Of a stretch of DNA of 64,000 nt, positions 11,315 through 23,701 are shown piece after piece. The notes beneath the pieces were generated by a model that saw nothing but the letters and a program-made list of their open reading frames with translations, had not been told where the DNA came from and searched no databases. Position 1 is the stretch's first letter; each line of letters starts with the position of its first letter. The position numbers and the translations under genes are program-made. Source of the stretch: Pogona vitticeps (taxonomy: Eukaryota > Chordata > Lepidosauria > Squamata > Agamidae); assembly GCF_051106095.1 (NCBI RefSeq), contig NC_135789.1:19143501-19207500 (forward strand), written 5' to 3'.

Positions 11315-11745
11315 TTAGCATGTCAAGATGGTCTCTCGTTCTTGACCTGAGCATGCGTTGGCCCAGTCGATGTGAGGATAATTGAAGTTCCCCATGATTA
11401 CAATCCTGTCCCTTTTGGATACCGCCCCGATTTCCCTCCACATTTCAAGGTCCCCCTCAAGTTTTTGATCTGGAGGATGATAGAAACACCCCCCTTCCAC
11501 TATCACATCGCTCCTTGGGCCTGGCAGTTTAACCCACAGTGATTCCAGGATGGAGTCAGACCCGCCGTCCATCTCCATTCTGTGGGATCTTAATTCTTCT
11601 TTGACCTAGATGGCCACCCCACCTCCCACACACCCCTCCCTGCCCCTCCTATCGAGTTCATATCCTGGGATTGCGGCATCCCACTGGTGCTCCACATTCC
11701 AAGAGGTTCCCATTATGGCCATCGTGTCCATGTTATCCCTGTCAG
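11315..11745 (-). pseudogene. CR1 LINE ORF2 endonuclease relic
   Basis: On the minus strand the frame carries DVIVEGGCFYHPPDQ, then RDRIVIMGNFNYPHIDWAN. This is the apurinic endonuclease signature of CR1 ORF2 (YRPPDQ, then GDFNxPxIxW, here with Asp changed to Asn). Further upstream on that strand (about 11600-11745), out of frame, is the WNAAIPGY-type segment (here GMPQSQDMN in a shifted frame). It belongs with the CR1 ORF1 relic at 12.7-13.5 kb. The element is 3' truncated and frame-broken. Confidence 0.8.
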
Positions 11746-12690
11746 CAAAGTCAATTTCCTAAGAAATTGCTCAGCCACGGGCAGAGAGGTTTCAGAGTAA
11801 ATCGCTCCTTTACCAGGGTCCGTAAATTTTGCCTTAGGGCAGCTAAAATTTACTCTGGTACCAAGTCTGACCGATTTCATTGAGAACCAAACCACACACG
11901 TGAGTACTAGGGAATTCCATCCTTCTAGCACTCATAAATCAGTTGGACCCAAATTGGTAGCGTTAAGTATACGTGGCCTTGTAAAATGCATCAATTTAGA
12001 TAAGCCAATTATTTATAACAGCTTGTGTCTATTCAAGCAGCTAACTTCCAGATCTTAGGCATATTTACTTTTATTAGAAAAATATAGTTCTGAGAGAAAT
12101 CAGTTTAAGCAAAGCATAGCAAAGCGTATTTACATATTTCCAATCCCATCCCCATTGACAAGAGATTAAATTCCTCTAGAAAAAACGAAAATAATAACAC
12201 AGCTAACTAACAAAAAGAAGGACCTCCCCTCCAACTTCAGCAAAATCTACCTTTTAAAGCAAAACTGCAGATTCCATAGTCCATTATAAAAACAACAATA
12301 CATCAGGCTTCTGGAAATCCAAAAGTATGTTTGCTCAATAGGAAAAGCTCAGTCTTACTGTCCTTAGAATTATATAGTCCATCCCGAGTCCTTGTTGGCA
12401 TCCATCTTCTTGCTTCCCTCGTGTTGGAATTCTCCTCCCTTTCTTCTTCCCACGAGGCTTAAGGAAAACTTGTTGAGTCTTCCTCACCCTGTACTAGCCA
12501 GGTTGCTTAGTTACGAGATAAGGCCATGCTGGACTGTACAGAGGTACAACTAGGAACCAACTTTGGAAATTTCCACTCTCAACTCACACACAGAAACCAA
12601 GATGAATTCATTCTGGCTAACTTTGTGATTGTAAATCCCATCAATAAATCATTTTATGAACTTTCATAACCAAGCTTATCACAATCCCTA
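11746..12690. other. Insert within CR1, LTR-like but unresolved
   Basis: This stretch separates the two CR1 relics and has no LINE similarity. On the minus strand it holds a tatata motif near 12373 and an aataaa near 12078, in the order expected of an LTR promoter and polyadenylation signal. I could not define TG...CA ends or a target duplication, so the class stays open. Confidence 0.35.
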
Positions 12691-13503
12691 GCTACCAAAT
12701 GTTCCAGCTCTTCCATCTTTTCTCAGATGCTTCGGGCTTTTGCGTAAAAACACCTGTGCATGAGGTCCTCAAAGAAAGGCTACTGGTTTGTTTCTTTCCC
12801 CCCACGTCTTCTCCTTCCAGTGGACCAACTATCATGTCCCATCATGCTCCCAGTCCTAATTCCTACACTGTCATCACTTCGCAGTTCTCTACCCTCTCCA
12901 CCCTCATTCCACAGGGAAGAGGAGTCCCAGCCTGGATGCCACTCTGCTCCTGTCCACTTTCCCCCAGGATTCAGTTTAAAGGCTGCTTTGCAACCTTTTT
13001 AATGTAACGTGCCAGCACTCTGGTTCCGTGTTCGTTCAAGTGACACCCGTCCCTCTTGTACAGGCCCGGCTTGTCCCAAAATGCTCCTCAGTGCCTAAAG
13101 AATCTAAACCCCTCCCCCTGACACCACCATCTCATCCATGCGTTGAGACCCCTGAGCTGCGCCTGGCTAGCTGGCTCTGCACATGGAACAGGTAGCATTT
13201 CTGAGAATGCTACTTTGAGGTCTTGGCTTTGAGCTTCCTCCCTAACAACTGAAATTTGGCCTCCAGGAACTCATGGATATATTTCTCCACGTCATTGGTG
13301 CTGACATGCACCACGGCTACGTCATCCCCATCACTCTCTATCAGCCTATCCAGATGAGATGTGATGTTAGCTACCTTTGTACCAGGCAGGCAAGTCACCT
13401 TGCGGTCCGCACAACCGTCACAGACCCCTCGCTCTATGTTCCTGACAATCGAATTGCCAAATACCAGAAGCCCCCTCCCCACGAGGAGTATTCTCGTATC
13501 CAC
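12691..13503 (-). pseudogene. CR1 LINE ORF1 SGNH/esterase-domain relic
   Basis: The minus-strand frame 13503-13210 reads GLLVFGNSIVRNIERGVC, CLPGTKVANIT and VVHVSTNDV. These are the SGNH hydrolase blocks I and III of CR1 ORF1 (normally VVGDSIVR and VHIGTND), with Asp replaced in the first. After a frame change, about 13150-12985 continues with GLNAWMRWWC, FWDKPGLYKRDGCHLNEHG and a KQPLN end, the usual C-terminal strings (GLYxxDGxHLN). ORF1p is an RNA-binding or esterase-like protein needed for CR1 mobility. This is a decayed copy. Confidence 0.8.
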
Positions 13504-13884
13504 TTATTTAAATTTAATTGTCTGAGAAGTATCTCTTAGGATCAGAAAACCAAAACATGTTAGTACATCTGGACACCGATAAAACTGCCATTTGCTATAA
13601 AATGCAATTGTTTTATAAATGCCCACTGGGATTAGCTCAGATTTTGACGAATTGTGTATCCTAAGATTTTACAAAAATAATCAGATCTTTTCATTAATAT
13701 AGGAAAATCCCTAAAAGCACATGACGAGGGTTCCAAACAAAAATCATATAACAATGGGAAAATTTACTTAACACCCAATAAGGAGCATTTTTATGCACGA
13801 TTGTGGCTACACCTTTAGAATTCTTAGAATAACCACTCCTAGAAACTTCCCTTATCCAATCTTTCAGCAAACTATCTTTGTCGT
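13504..13884. other. Unassigned DNA
   Basis: AT-rich sequence between the CR1 relic and the Gypsy-type LTR. It may be the 5' flank of CR1. Nothing was recognised. Confidence 0.4.
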
Positions 13885-14325
13885 TGTGGTGTTCACCCTC
13901 ATGCCCCTTGCTTGACTGTCAAGCCTCAGAGCACATGAAGGCAAACAATCCCTCTTTTCACTGCTGCCACCAGGTGATCACTAATCACCATTACCTCAGA
14001 AAGATTCAGGTCCACACTTCAAGGTCTTTTAAATAAAAGTTTGGTTTATTGATTACAGAGATTGATTCATGAATGTCTTCAGTAGCTAATCACACCTCAG
14101 AATAATTCCCCAAACTCCATACTCTGTCTACTTCTCCCTCTTCTCATTTTCCCCTCTCTGTTACTCGCTATCTGACTCTGACTCTTGCTGACTCCGTCTC
14201 TTTTATAGCATCTCTCAGCTCTGCCTCTCAGCAACATGAATATGCATGAACCATTACCTTACGCAACAAACATGAACCATTACATAAAACATGAACCACA
14301 GACCTAATAAATGGTGAACGCTACA
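13885..14325 (-). repeat. 3' LTR of the Gmr1-like element
   Basis: A 441-bp repeat with inverted ends (tgtggtgttcacc on the left, ggtgaacgctaca on the right) shares its outer segments with 29583-29733. It is flanked by the target duplication copy gtcgt. Confidence 0.85.
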
Positions 14326-17320
14326 GACCTCCCCCCTTAAATATGTTTGATTAGGAGGGAAAATACGTTTTTCCTCATAAACAAACAGGCACAGTTGCAT
14401 AACTTACATAACATATAAGAGTTATGTAAGTAACATCATTCAATATAACAATTTCCATTCCTATTACTCTAAACATTTTACTAATTTCAACAATATACTT
14501 TACCTTTATATTGATCCACCTTACAGAAATCATCATCAGGAAACTTTTACATAACTAATTAAACTGTGAATCAAAATCCAAATCAGTTTAAAATAAAAGT
14601 CCTTGAATCATTCTTCACATTTCTGTCCATCAATTCAATTTTTATCTCATTTACAAATGTCTATTCCTACTCCATCAGTCATTTGGCTTCCAAGGCACAA
14701 TCTGAGTCTCTTTTGCAAAGTCCAAGTTTGCAAAGTCCAAGACAGGCTCACTCCCGCAGTCATCTGCATGGCACTGCACCTCTCCAAGTCCATAGCTCGA
14801 AGCATCTGTAAAGAAGGTGGACTCACGGTGGTAACCAGGTGCGCTGAAGACTGATTCGGATCTTACCGCCTCCTTCAGCTGGACACATGACTGCTGGCAC
14901 TCAAGAGTCCCTCTGTCGACCACTGGCTCCTTCCTCCGCAACCTTTTCCATTGACTGGTGGTCATCGGCCACTCGGTTGTCCACAGGATGTCGTCTGCTG
15001 GTCGTTTTATAATGAAGCCTGTTTTCTTTCTGGCTCAGGGCTTCACTATCTCATTTGGGGAAAGGGTAGGCAGTTCCCTCTCCTCCTCCCGACCATCTCT
15101 AGATGCGTCCCTCTTTAAGACATCAGAGCGGATGCCTTTCTCCTCATTCACATATTGTCCCACAGGTACTTTCATTGAAATGATTTCCCTATGTGGGGGA
15201 CCATTATCAAGGGTTTCTTTAAGATTCTCAGGTCTGTCAAGTGCAATCTCAAATGATTGGGTTGCTTTCAATGCACTGCACTTGTCATTTGATTCTGTTT
15301 CTTTATTCAGGGATATGTCAGGTAGGGGTTTGCTTTGCAAAGTTTTAAGATCTACTTGTTCTACCCCTGCCAAAAGCAATTTTCTCCCCTCTATAGTTCT
15401 CAGTTTTACTCCTAGGTTCTCAGGAGAGACTCTCTTTCCTGGGCCTTATACAAGCTTTTTCCTTTTCTAGGAGCACTTCCCAGGCTTGGCTCTGCCATCT
15501 CTAAGGACTTTATATAAAAGGTCCTTATCCAGGCAAGACGTTTCAGGGTATTCAGGAGACAACAAAGTGAGTGTACTGGTATCTGCTTCAAAGCAATCTG
15601 CCAAACTAATCTCCTGCTGCTCCTGAGCCAAACTATTTTTATTTGGGGTTTTCACAAGCACAAGTTCAGCTTCAGCACCACTCTTAAGCTGGGTATCTGC
15701 AGAAACCTATCTCTGCAGGCTCCTTTCTGATACTGTATCAATTACAGCTGCAAAGGGTGATTCCTGGCCTCCTGGTGAGAGTGCAAGTGCAAAAGCACTC
15801 TTAACATGCTCTATTAACTGCAACCTATCTCCATATATCAGGTCTTTGTCAGTCACAGATTTCTCTGGGTATTCAGGGGTTACTGTTGTACCCTCTTTCA
15901 AAGTACTATCTGTGATGAGATTTGTTTTTATGGATAAGCCTGTCTCAATAGAATCCATTTTAAATTAGGATTTCTGTGTAGTTTCTGAGATGAGCCACCG
16001 TGGCTATCTCTTATTTAGTTGCTAAGGAGAAACATTCCTGGTAGCCAAAGCATTTCTGTAGCTCTCGTGGGAATATGGGGCGTGACCTGTCCAGAAGTTT
16101 CTGGCCCTTGGGAACTCTGGGAAGAAGAAGCGATGGAGGAGAAAAAGTAGTGTGTGTTCCATCATGGATTACAAATGGTTTCCTCTGCCATGGACTGAGG
16201 GGAAACACCTGGATTGCATCTACAACAGCTTGTGAACCCAGGACACGTGAGATGGACTATGTTACCCTTTATATTAGTTAGCATAGTTTCATTTCTTTAT
16301 TTTTCTAGCTGGAGTGGGGGAGGAATTATCTGTGCCTTGTATTGAAAATGTACCAACTAAACATTTGGTTTCTTTACTTTAACAACTTTTATTAATAAAA
16401 CAGTAATGATTGATTTCTATCTAGAAGCATTGTTTCTTGTTCAGACTAGCTGAGGAATATTAATTGGCCTTATATGTTCGCTACCAAAGATTTCTAGAGC
16501 CCAGATTAATGGGAGTATATCTCATGGTTATGTCTGTGTTGGCTATTTGGCTTATTAAAGGAGTGTGGCTTTTGGAGAAGAAGGAATAGACAAGACCCGG
16601 CTGAGATCCCCTGGGCTCTACTCAGCAGTATTGTGGTTTGTCTGTCTTTCGGATCCATCCCATTCTCCGGAACCCCGCGAACGTCTCCTTGGAGATATGG
16701 GCGGTGTTTTCGCACTATCTTCCCTCTGTTCCTCAATACAGGAACATTAAGGGTTTTCAAAATGCCCTCATCAGCCATTTTGGTTACCTCATGGTCCTTT
16801 TCTAAACTGGAGCATCCCTGAATAAATTCAGAGGTTAAGGAATCAATTTTTCCCTCAGGGATTGTTGACTGCTCCTTCATGGAACATGTTACTTCAAAAG
16901 CACTTTTCACATGTTCTATTACGTCCCAACCAAGTAGAAAAGCTGCTGGTGTTTCATCTGAAATGGCTACCTGCCACTTTCCAGACCAATTCCTATAATC
17001 TATTTGAATTTCAGCCACTTTTAACACGACAGTTTCCTTCGCAATCCCTTTTAAGGTCATTGTTCTATTTGGAATTATGTCATCCTGAGTTATCAGATCA
17101 GAATGTACTATAGAAATCTGAGATACCGTGTCCTTTATAGCAATGTATTTTTTTTCCTCCCACCATTATCTCTTCACCAGTGTTTCTGAGAAGGGTATTG
17201 TCATTTCTAATGTAAAAACAATGAACTACAGTGGCTTCAGGAATGTCCTCCTCAAGATCAGGGAAAGCATGCATATGTATGGTACGGGAAACATAAGGAA
17301 CACACACAGTTTGGAGAACA
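14326..17320 (-). mobile_element. Gmr1-like pol-region remnants
   Basis: Fossil coding remnants of the surrounding LTR element. On the minus strand, a protease-like region at about 17.06-16.5 kb contains AFLLGWDVIEHVKSAFEV, and an RNase H-like FFTDASSYGLGEV lies near 14.8 kb. Between them are long polar, acidic segments (for example PEYPEKSVTDKDLIYGD) without a clear domain. The region about 15.96-16.5 kb is not recognisably part of the element and may be a further insertion. Multiply broken. Confidence 0.6.
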
Positions 17321-17483
17321 CATTATTAGGAAGGCCTTAGGGATGGTATGGCAAACATTCCAAGCACAAACCTATGAGAAAATCCCATTGTGGGTGACAC
17401 CTATAGAAGCATTTACATTAAAAGTCTTGAACCAGAAAGGAATGCTGACCACATATGAAAATCTGTTAACTAAAGAGCAGAAG
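17321..17483 (+). mobile_element. L1 ORF2 fragment
   Basis: The plus frame reads KIPLWVTPIEAFTLKVLNQK and LLTKEQK. This parallels the VWVSPIEAVTQPNLMIK...RSKEEL segment of the longer L1 at 22.8-23.0 kb, but it is clearly diverged. It is only about 160 bp long, bounded by Gmr1-like sequence on the left and the Copia fragment on the right. Confidence 0.65.
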
Positions 17484-17913
17484 ATAATCTTGCATCCCAC
17501 ATTTGAAAATTGTTCTGGTTCAGCTTTGGGATTGCAAATATGCCACTTCTGTTACATACACCCAGCTGAAAAACGTTGATAGGATGTATTAGCTTCTGGA
17601 GTAGTAGTAGGAACTGTAGACATCTTGATACTAATAAATGTTGTCTTCTAATAAGGCAAAACTCTAATAAGAATTTTCCTCTCCACAACTTCTGTCTCAA
17701 TTTACTGAAGGTTATTTGACTGCGTATAAAAATTGCTGTTACTTTAAAAATGTTTTGCAGTCTCTTATCAAAATTGACTCCCTTTAGTCAGAGGCAAAAA
17801 ACAACGCATTCTCCAACTGAAAAATGAAAAAAAGTTTGCAAAAGGCACTCTGTTCAATTATCTAAACTTCAAATGGAAAAAGTACAAAAGTTCAAAAAGC
17901 ACGGCAACAAGTT

Positions 17914-18573
17914 ATGTTGGAAATGGAGAGAGCTCTTAAGGTGTTAAGGATTCAGAATGTACCAGAAAAGATTCTGAAGATCTGGAGACACTAATGAGTT
18001 GAGGCCCTGGCACCAGCGATAGAGATGGATGTAGTGGAATTCCGCCAAGGTCTGGAAGCAGCCTTCAGAGTGAGCACAGCATATGTTAGAAAAAATAAGT
18101 TACCTAAAGAAGTGCATCTGAGATTCACAAAGAAGACAATCAGAGATAAGGTTCTAAGAGCCTCACAAGAAAAACAATTGACAATAGAAGATAAGCAAAT
18201 TAACGTCTTAAAACAAATCCCATGGCAAGTGAGACAGAGAAGAAAAGAATATAACACTTTGGTACAGCTACTTCAACAAAATGGAATCTCATACAGATGG
18301 TTAACACCAGAAGGACTATTTTTCCAGATTGATACACAGAGATATAATATAACGTCTCCAATGAAAGCAAGAGATTTCATGGAAAAAAATGGGAAGAAGC
18401 TGAAAAAACCAGATGACAAGGAACCAGAAGAAAGATCCCGAGCAGAACAAACGCAATTATCACAACCAGAATCAGACACGGAATTAGAAGAACAAGAAAC
18501 AAATGAGCCAAGATGCACCAGAAGCATGATGAAGAAAAAACAAAAAGATAGTAATTCCAAGCAAGATGTCTAG
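17914..18573 (+). pseudogene. L1 ORF1 C-terminal half (RRM and CTD)
   Basis: The frame from 18025 reads LPKEVHLRFTKKTIRDKVLR, then KQIPWQVRQRRKEYNTLVQLL and YRWLTPEGLFFQI. This is the end of the RNA-recognition domain and the C-terminal domain of L1 ORF1p, the RNA-binding chaperone of L1 particles. Just upstream, at 17914-18024, the same protein (LRIQNVPEK...) continues in another frame with a stop. The N-terminal coiled coil is absent through 5' truncation. The C-terminal tail is acidic and then basic (RSMMKKKQKDSNSK). The end overlaps the start of ORF2 by a few bases. Confidence 0.9.
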
Positions 18574-21500
18574 AAAACAAATGAAGATTATATCAGTAAA
18601 TGTAAGCGGCCTAAACTCACCCCAAAAACGAAAAAGGACCTTTCTACAACTGCAGAAACAGAAATGTGATGTTATTTGCATCCAGGAAACTCACGTGAAA
18701 AGAAAGGATTTGAAATTATTAGAATGGCCAAGATTAGGAAAACTATAGTATTTGCGGCTTCAGACGTGAGCAAGAAGAAGAAAGGAGTTGCTATCTATAT
18801 TAAGAAGGAATGGGAGCCTTGCCTTACCTTTGCCTCAGAGGATGGAAGGATAGTAATGGTAGAAATTCAAAGAGAATCCAAGAAATTGTGAATAGTCAAT
18901 GTCTATGCACCAAATGGAAACCAGGAAAAATTTTATAAACAACTGCAACGAGAACTGGCAAATAAAGACTATGACCATTACTGTATAATTGGAGATTTCA
19001 ATGCCGTCTTTGACAGAGAACTAGATACAAAATCAGGAAAAAGAAGCAAAAAGAAGAGAAACATCATCCCAAGAAATTTTTTACAACTAGCAGAAGAATT
19101 GAGTATGGAGAACATGTAATCCAAAGACAAGAGATTATACCTTCTACTCTAATAGGCATAAATCATGGTCAAGGATTGATGCATGCTGGATGTCAACAAA
19201 CCTGATGAGAGAATTGGAACAAATAGATATTCTACCCAGTACATTCGCAGATCATAACCCAATTATGTTACAAATAGGCAGTAGACCAAGAGATTTCAAC
19301 TGGAAACTTAATATACTACATTTAAAAAATGAAGAATTCAAGAAACAAGCAAAAGAAGAAATGGATTTCTTTTTTAAACAGAATATAAGACCAGATATTT
19401 AGGCTTTCTTTAGAGGAATTGCCATAAGATTTGGAGCAAAACTAAAAAGAGAAAGACGGAAAAAATATGAGATTCTAGAAAGCAGTTTAGCTTTCGAAGA
19501 GAGGCAGTTAAAACAAAATCCAACAAATAAAGATCTGACAGAGAAGATAAAATATATACAGACAGAAACAGAAACAGAAACCTTTATTGGCATGCTGCAT
19601 AAATAAACATAATAACACAATAAAATACTGGGGAAAGATTCATTACTGGCAAGAGGAGGTGCCAGGAAATCGTAATTGGAGCCCCTCGTTTTCGGGAAGC
19701 ATGTTGCGGCGTCTCTGAATAATGGCCTGGAAGTATCTAGCAGTTGATAGAGTGACTTCCTTACTAAGGTCACATAGAAGGTATTGTATTTTCCTCAGGT
19801 CTGCCCATCCGGAATGAGAGGGGAGAAAAACCGTCAGATGTGACAGACGGATGTCCTTGTACAGTGTGCAATAAAATAGCATGTGTTGCAGGGATTCAGT
19901 CTTTCCCTGGCCACATGGGCAAACTCTCAGTTCTGTTGGTAAGCCCTTGTACCTACCCTGCGCTAGACTTGATGGTACTATGTTACATCTAGCGAGGGTG
20001 AATGCCCAGCGGTCTTGTGGCTGTTCTAGATGATGTAGGTAACTGGGTCTGCATCCGAGGGTAAGGGGTAGCTGAAAGTGCAGCGGGGAGCAGACTTTCA
20101 GGGCCGTGCTAAACAGCGTTTGCCCTTCTATGTCCAAGACCCTGTTTTTGATGGTTTGAAAGACCCTGGGGGGGGAATTGAGCCCATTGAGTCTGGTGAC
20201 AGCCCTAGGGTCTTAATTTTATTGAGGAATAGGGCCAGGCCTTTGGGTAACAGACTGTCAGCAAGCAGAGCTTGGAGTAGGGTGTCCTTGGGAGAAAAAA
20301 AAGCAGATTTTGACCCAATATTTTAAGAATCTAAGCCAGGCCCTAGTTTCAATTCTCTGTTGACCGCCTTCAAGACATAGGGCAGCATATGGAACGCAGT
20401 GGGGGAGGCCTAGGATTTTGTATAGAAATACAGATTGGACTCTCTCCACGGAGCTATGTAGTGAAGACATCCAGATGGGGACGCCGTATAAGAGCTGTGA
20501 GACTGATTTCGCGTTGAAGATCTGCAGGGCTGCAGGGATATAGCCGTGGCCCCAGGTGTGATGGAAGCGTAGGATGGCTTGTGCTGAGAGCTTGGCAGAC
20601 TTAGTTGCTGCCCGTTGGTGAGTTGTCCAGGAGTGTCGGTAGTGGAAGAAGACACCCAGATACTTGAACTCTCTGACCTGCTGGATAGGATTCCCATGGA
20701 AGGACCATGAGAAGGATTTCCAAGCTTTGCTGAAGACTATGATTTTGGTTTTCTCGAAGTTTAGTTGCAGGTTGTTATGTGATAGATAGTCAAGGCAGCA
20801 GGTAATTAGCCGCTTTAGTCCAACCCTTGTACGGGAAAGGAGGACCATGTCATCCGCGTACAGTAGGATTGGTATCTGTAAATGGCCTAATTTGGGACTG
20901 TGTCCGATGGTATTGCGTAGAAGTGGGGCGAGGTCATTAATAAATAAATTGAACAGGGTGGGAGCCAGGACGCAGCCTTGCTTCACTCCTCTGTTGGCGA
21001 GAATGGGATTGGAAAGAGCCCCCTTTCCAACAAATAAAGATCTGACAGAGAAGATAAAATATATACAACACCAGATAAATATATTGCTCACCGAAGAAAC
21101 CGCAAAGAAGCTTAAATTTGCAAAGCAAAACTTTTTTGAGAATGCAAACAAATCAGGAAGATGGTTAGCATATAAATTAAGGAAAGAGAAGGAGAAGACA
21201 ATAATCCGAACTCTGAAAGATGAAAAGGGAACAGATAAATTCAAACAGGAAGAAATAAAAAAAAATCGCTGAAGATTTTTATCGGAAACTATATGAGAAA
21301 AAAGAAGTAGACAGAGAAACTCAGGAAGAATATATACTGAAAGACAACAATATGAAATTGACTAAAGAACAAATTCAGTCCTTAAATGAGCCCATAACGT
21401 ATGCTGAAATTATAGAAGCCCTTAAAAAACAAAAAAAAAAGGGAAAGCACCAGGTCCGGACGGCCTGCCAGCAGAATATTATAAAGAATTGGAAGAGGTG

Positions 21501-23701
21501 CTACTTCAGCCATTTAAGAAGCTGTTAGAATGTGTTGAGGAGGAAGGGAAAATACCAGCAACATGGACTGAAGCGATAATTTCTCTTATACATAAAGAAA
21601 ACACGGAAGGCAAAGAAATACAAAATTATAGGCCGATTTCACTGTTGAATGTGGACTATAAAATATATGCGACTATTCTGGCAACTAGAGTGAAAAGAAT
21701 TTTAACTCACTTGATACATCAAGATCAGTCTGGGTTTCTCCCCAAAAGACAGATGAAGAATAATATAAGGATAGTTTTAAATGCCCTGGAATACTACGAA
21801 GCACACCTGGAGAAACAGATGGCCATGATATTCCTGGATGCGGAGAAAGCTTTCGATAATCTTGACTGGAATTTTATGATACACACGTTGAAAATACTGC
21901 AGGTTGGAGAAAGATTCATGAAACTAATCAAAACAATATATACTGAACAAAAGGCAAAAGTAAGAATTAATGGTGAATTATCAAAAGAAATCCAAATACA
22001 GAAAGGTACTAGACAGGTGTGCCCACTCTCCCCATTCCTATTTATTTTGACTCTGGAAATACTAAATGATCAAATTAGAAATAAGAAGGAATTGAAAGGA
22101 TTAAAAGTGAAAGGTCAAGTCTACAAACTTCAGGCCTTTGCGGATGATTTAGTTATCATACTGGAAGAACCACTGGATTCAATAGAAGACCTGATGACAA
22201 AGTTAAAATTTTTTGGTGACATGGCAGGAATGAGAATAAACCAAAAGAAGACTAAATTACTTACCAAAAACATGAGAGAACAGGAATGACAAGAGTTAAT
22301 AGAGAAGACAAACTTCCAAGAGAAGAAAATTCGATATTTAGGAATACAAATTACAAAGAAGACAAGCACACTATTCAAAGATAACTACATGAAACTAATG
22401 AGGAGATACAGGACAATTTGGAGAAATGGGACAAATTACAACTATTGTTGCTGGGAAGAATCGCGGCGATTAAAATGACTATCTTGCCAAAAATCTTATT
22501 TTTATTTCAGCCTATCATATTAAAACAGTCATTTTAAAAAGAATTTAATAAGATAATCATGAGATTTATATGGCAAGGTAAAAAACCAAGAATTAAAATT
22601 AAGGCAATGCAAGATGCTAAGCAGAGGGGTGGCTTTGGTCTTCCTGACTGGGTTCTGTATTATAGAGCTTGTATTCTAGATTGGATAAAAGAATGGATAA
22701 CTCTAAAAAATGATAGATTACTTATCTTGGAAGGACACGACTTGCAATTAGGTTGGCATGCCTATTTATGGTATAAAAAGGACAAAGAACAAAAGAATTT
22801 TAACTCACATATGATAAGAAAAGCTTTACTGGGAATGTGGAGAAAGATTATACAACAAGTTTATTACAAAATACATGTATGGGTGTCACCGATAGAGGCC
22901 GTTACACAACCCAATCTTATGATAAAAGCAAATCTTTTAAGATATCAAGATATATTAAAAAAGGATGGTGAATTAAGGTCTAAAGAGGAACTAGAGTCGC
23001 AGAATGTATATTTAGACTGGTGGCCTAGAATACAGCTAGAATCTAGATATACAAAAGATAAAATAGAGGGTTTCTACTTAGAGCAAATGATTTTCGATAA
23101 ACTGTTACTGGGTTCAAAAGAACAAATTGTTAAGAAAATGTATAATTATATGTTGGAAATTAAAATGCAAGATAAAATGGTTTAAAAACCTATGATTAAG
23201 TGGGCACAAAACATAGGGCACAACATTGATATTGATCAATGGCTGAAAATATGGCAAAATAACATAAAGCTCACAAGATCGGTTAATTTTAAAGAGAATA
23301 TATATAAGATGTTTTATAGATGGCATATGAGCCCAGAAAAACTGTCAAAGATGTATACTGATGTATCAAATAAGTGCTGGAAATGTGAAACACAAATGGG
23401 AAGTTATTATCACATGTGGTGGTCATGTGGAGTAGCGAAAAAATATTGGAAAAGAGTACATGCTATGTTACAACAAATTTTGCTCTGTAAAATGCCACTA
23501 ATCCCAGAATTGTTTTTACTAAGTATGATATCCGATAATATAGATAAATCAAAGGAACACATAGTTATATACATTATTACGGCAGCCAGAATTATGTATG
23601 CTAGAAATTGGAAAAGTCAGACGGTACCGGAACAAGATCTTATTGAAAAGATACGGGAAATAGCCGGAATGGATATCTTATCAGAAGTCATGAAAGATTA
23701 A
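18566..23701 (+). pseudogene. L1 ORF2 (endonuclease, RT, Cys-rich C-terminus), disrupted
   Basis: The endonuclease runs from KIISVNVSGLNSPQKRK and CIQETH (18.57-18.7 kb) through IIGDFNAVFD (about 18.99 kb) to FADHNPIML (19.24 kb). After the nested LINE, the RT region at 21.44-22.29 kb has QNYRPISLLNVDYKIYA, DQSGFLPKRQ, MIFLDAEKAFDNLDW (catalytic Asp), LSPFLFILTLEIL and FADDLVIIL (catalytic Asp pair). The C-terminal part at 22.56-23.70 kb has FIWQGKKPRIK, GGFGLPDW and the Cys-rich CWKCETQMGSYYHMWWSC. Stops at about 18.89, 19.40 and 22.29 kb and a frame change near 22.4-22.55 kb show that it is dead. The total length fits L1. Confidence 0.92.
19561..21025 (-). mobile_element. Non-L1 LINE 3' fragment nested in L1 ORF2
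   Basis: On the minus strand this encodes an RT palm and thumb: GVKQGCVLAPTLFNLFINDL, LLYADDMVLLSRT (catalytic Asp pair) and FKYLGVFFHYRHSW. After a frame shift near 20.26-20.14 kb comes a Cys/His C-terminal motif, CPCGQGKTESLQHMLFYC. The 3' end is aataaaggtttctgtttctg, with a (TTTCTG)n tail at 19561-19583. The motifs suggest an I-superfamily type such as Ingi/Vingi, but I cannot fix the clade. It is flanked by exact direct repeats of 42 bp (19519-19560 and 21026-21067), unusually long for a target duplication. Confidence 0.88.

Noticed and set aside
11746-12690. A possible minus-strand LTR inside the CR1 relic
   Set aside because: TATA and aataaa motifs occur in the right order, but I could not find TG...CA ends or a target duplication.
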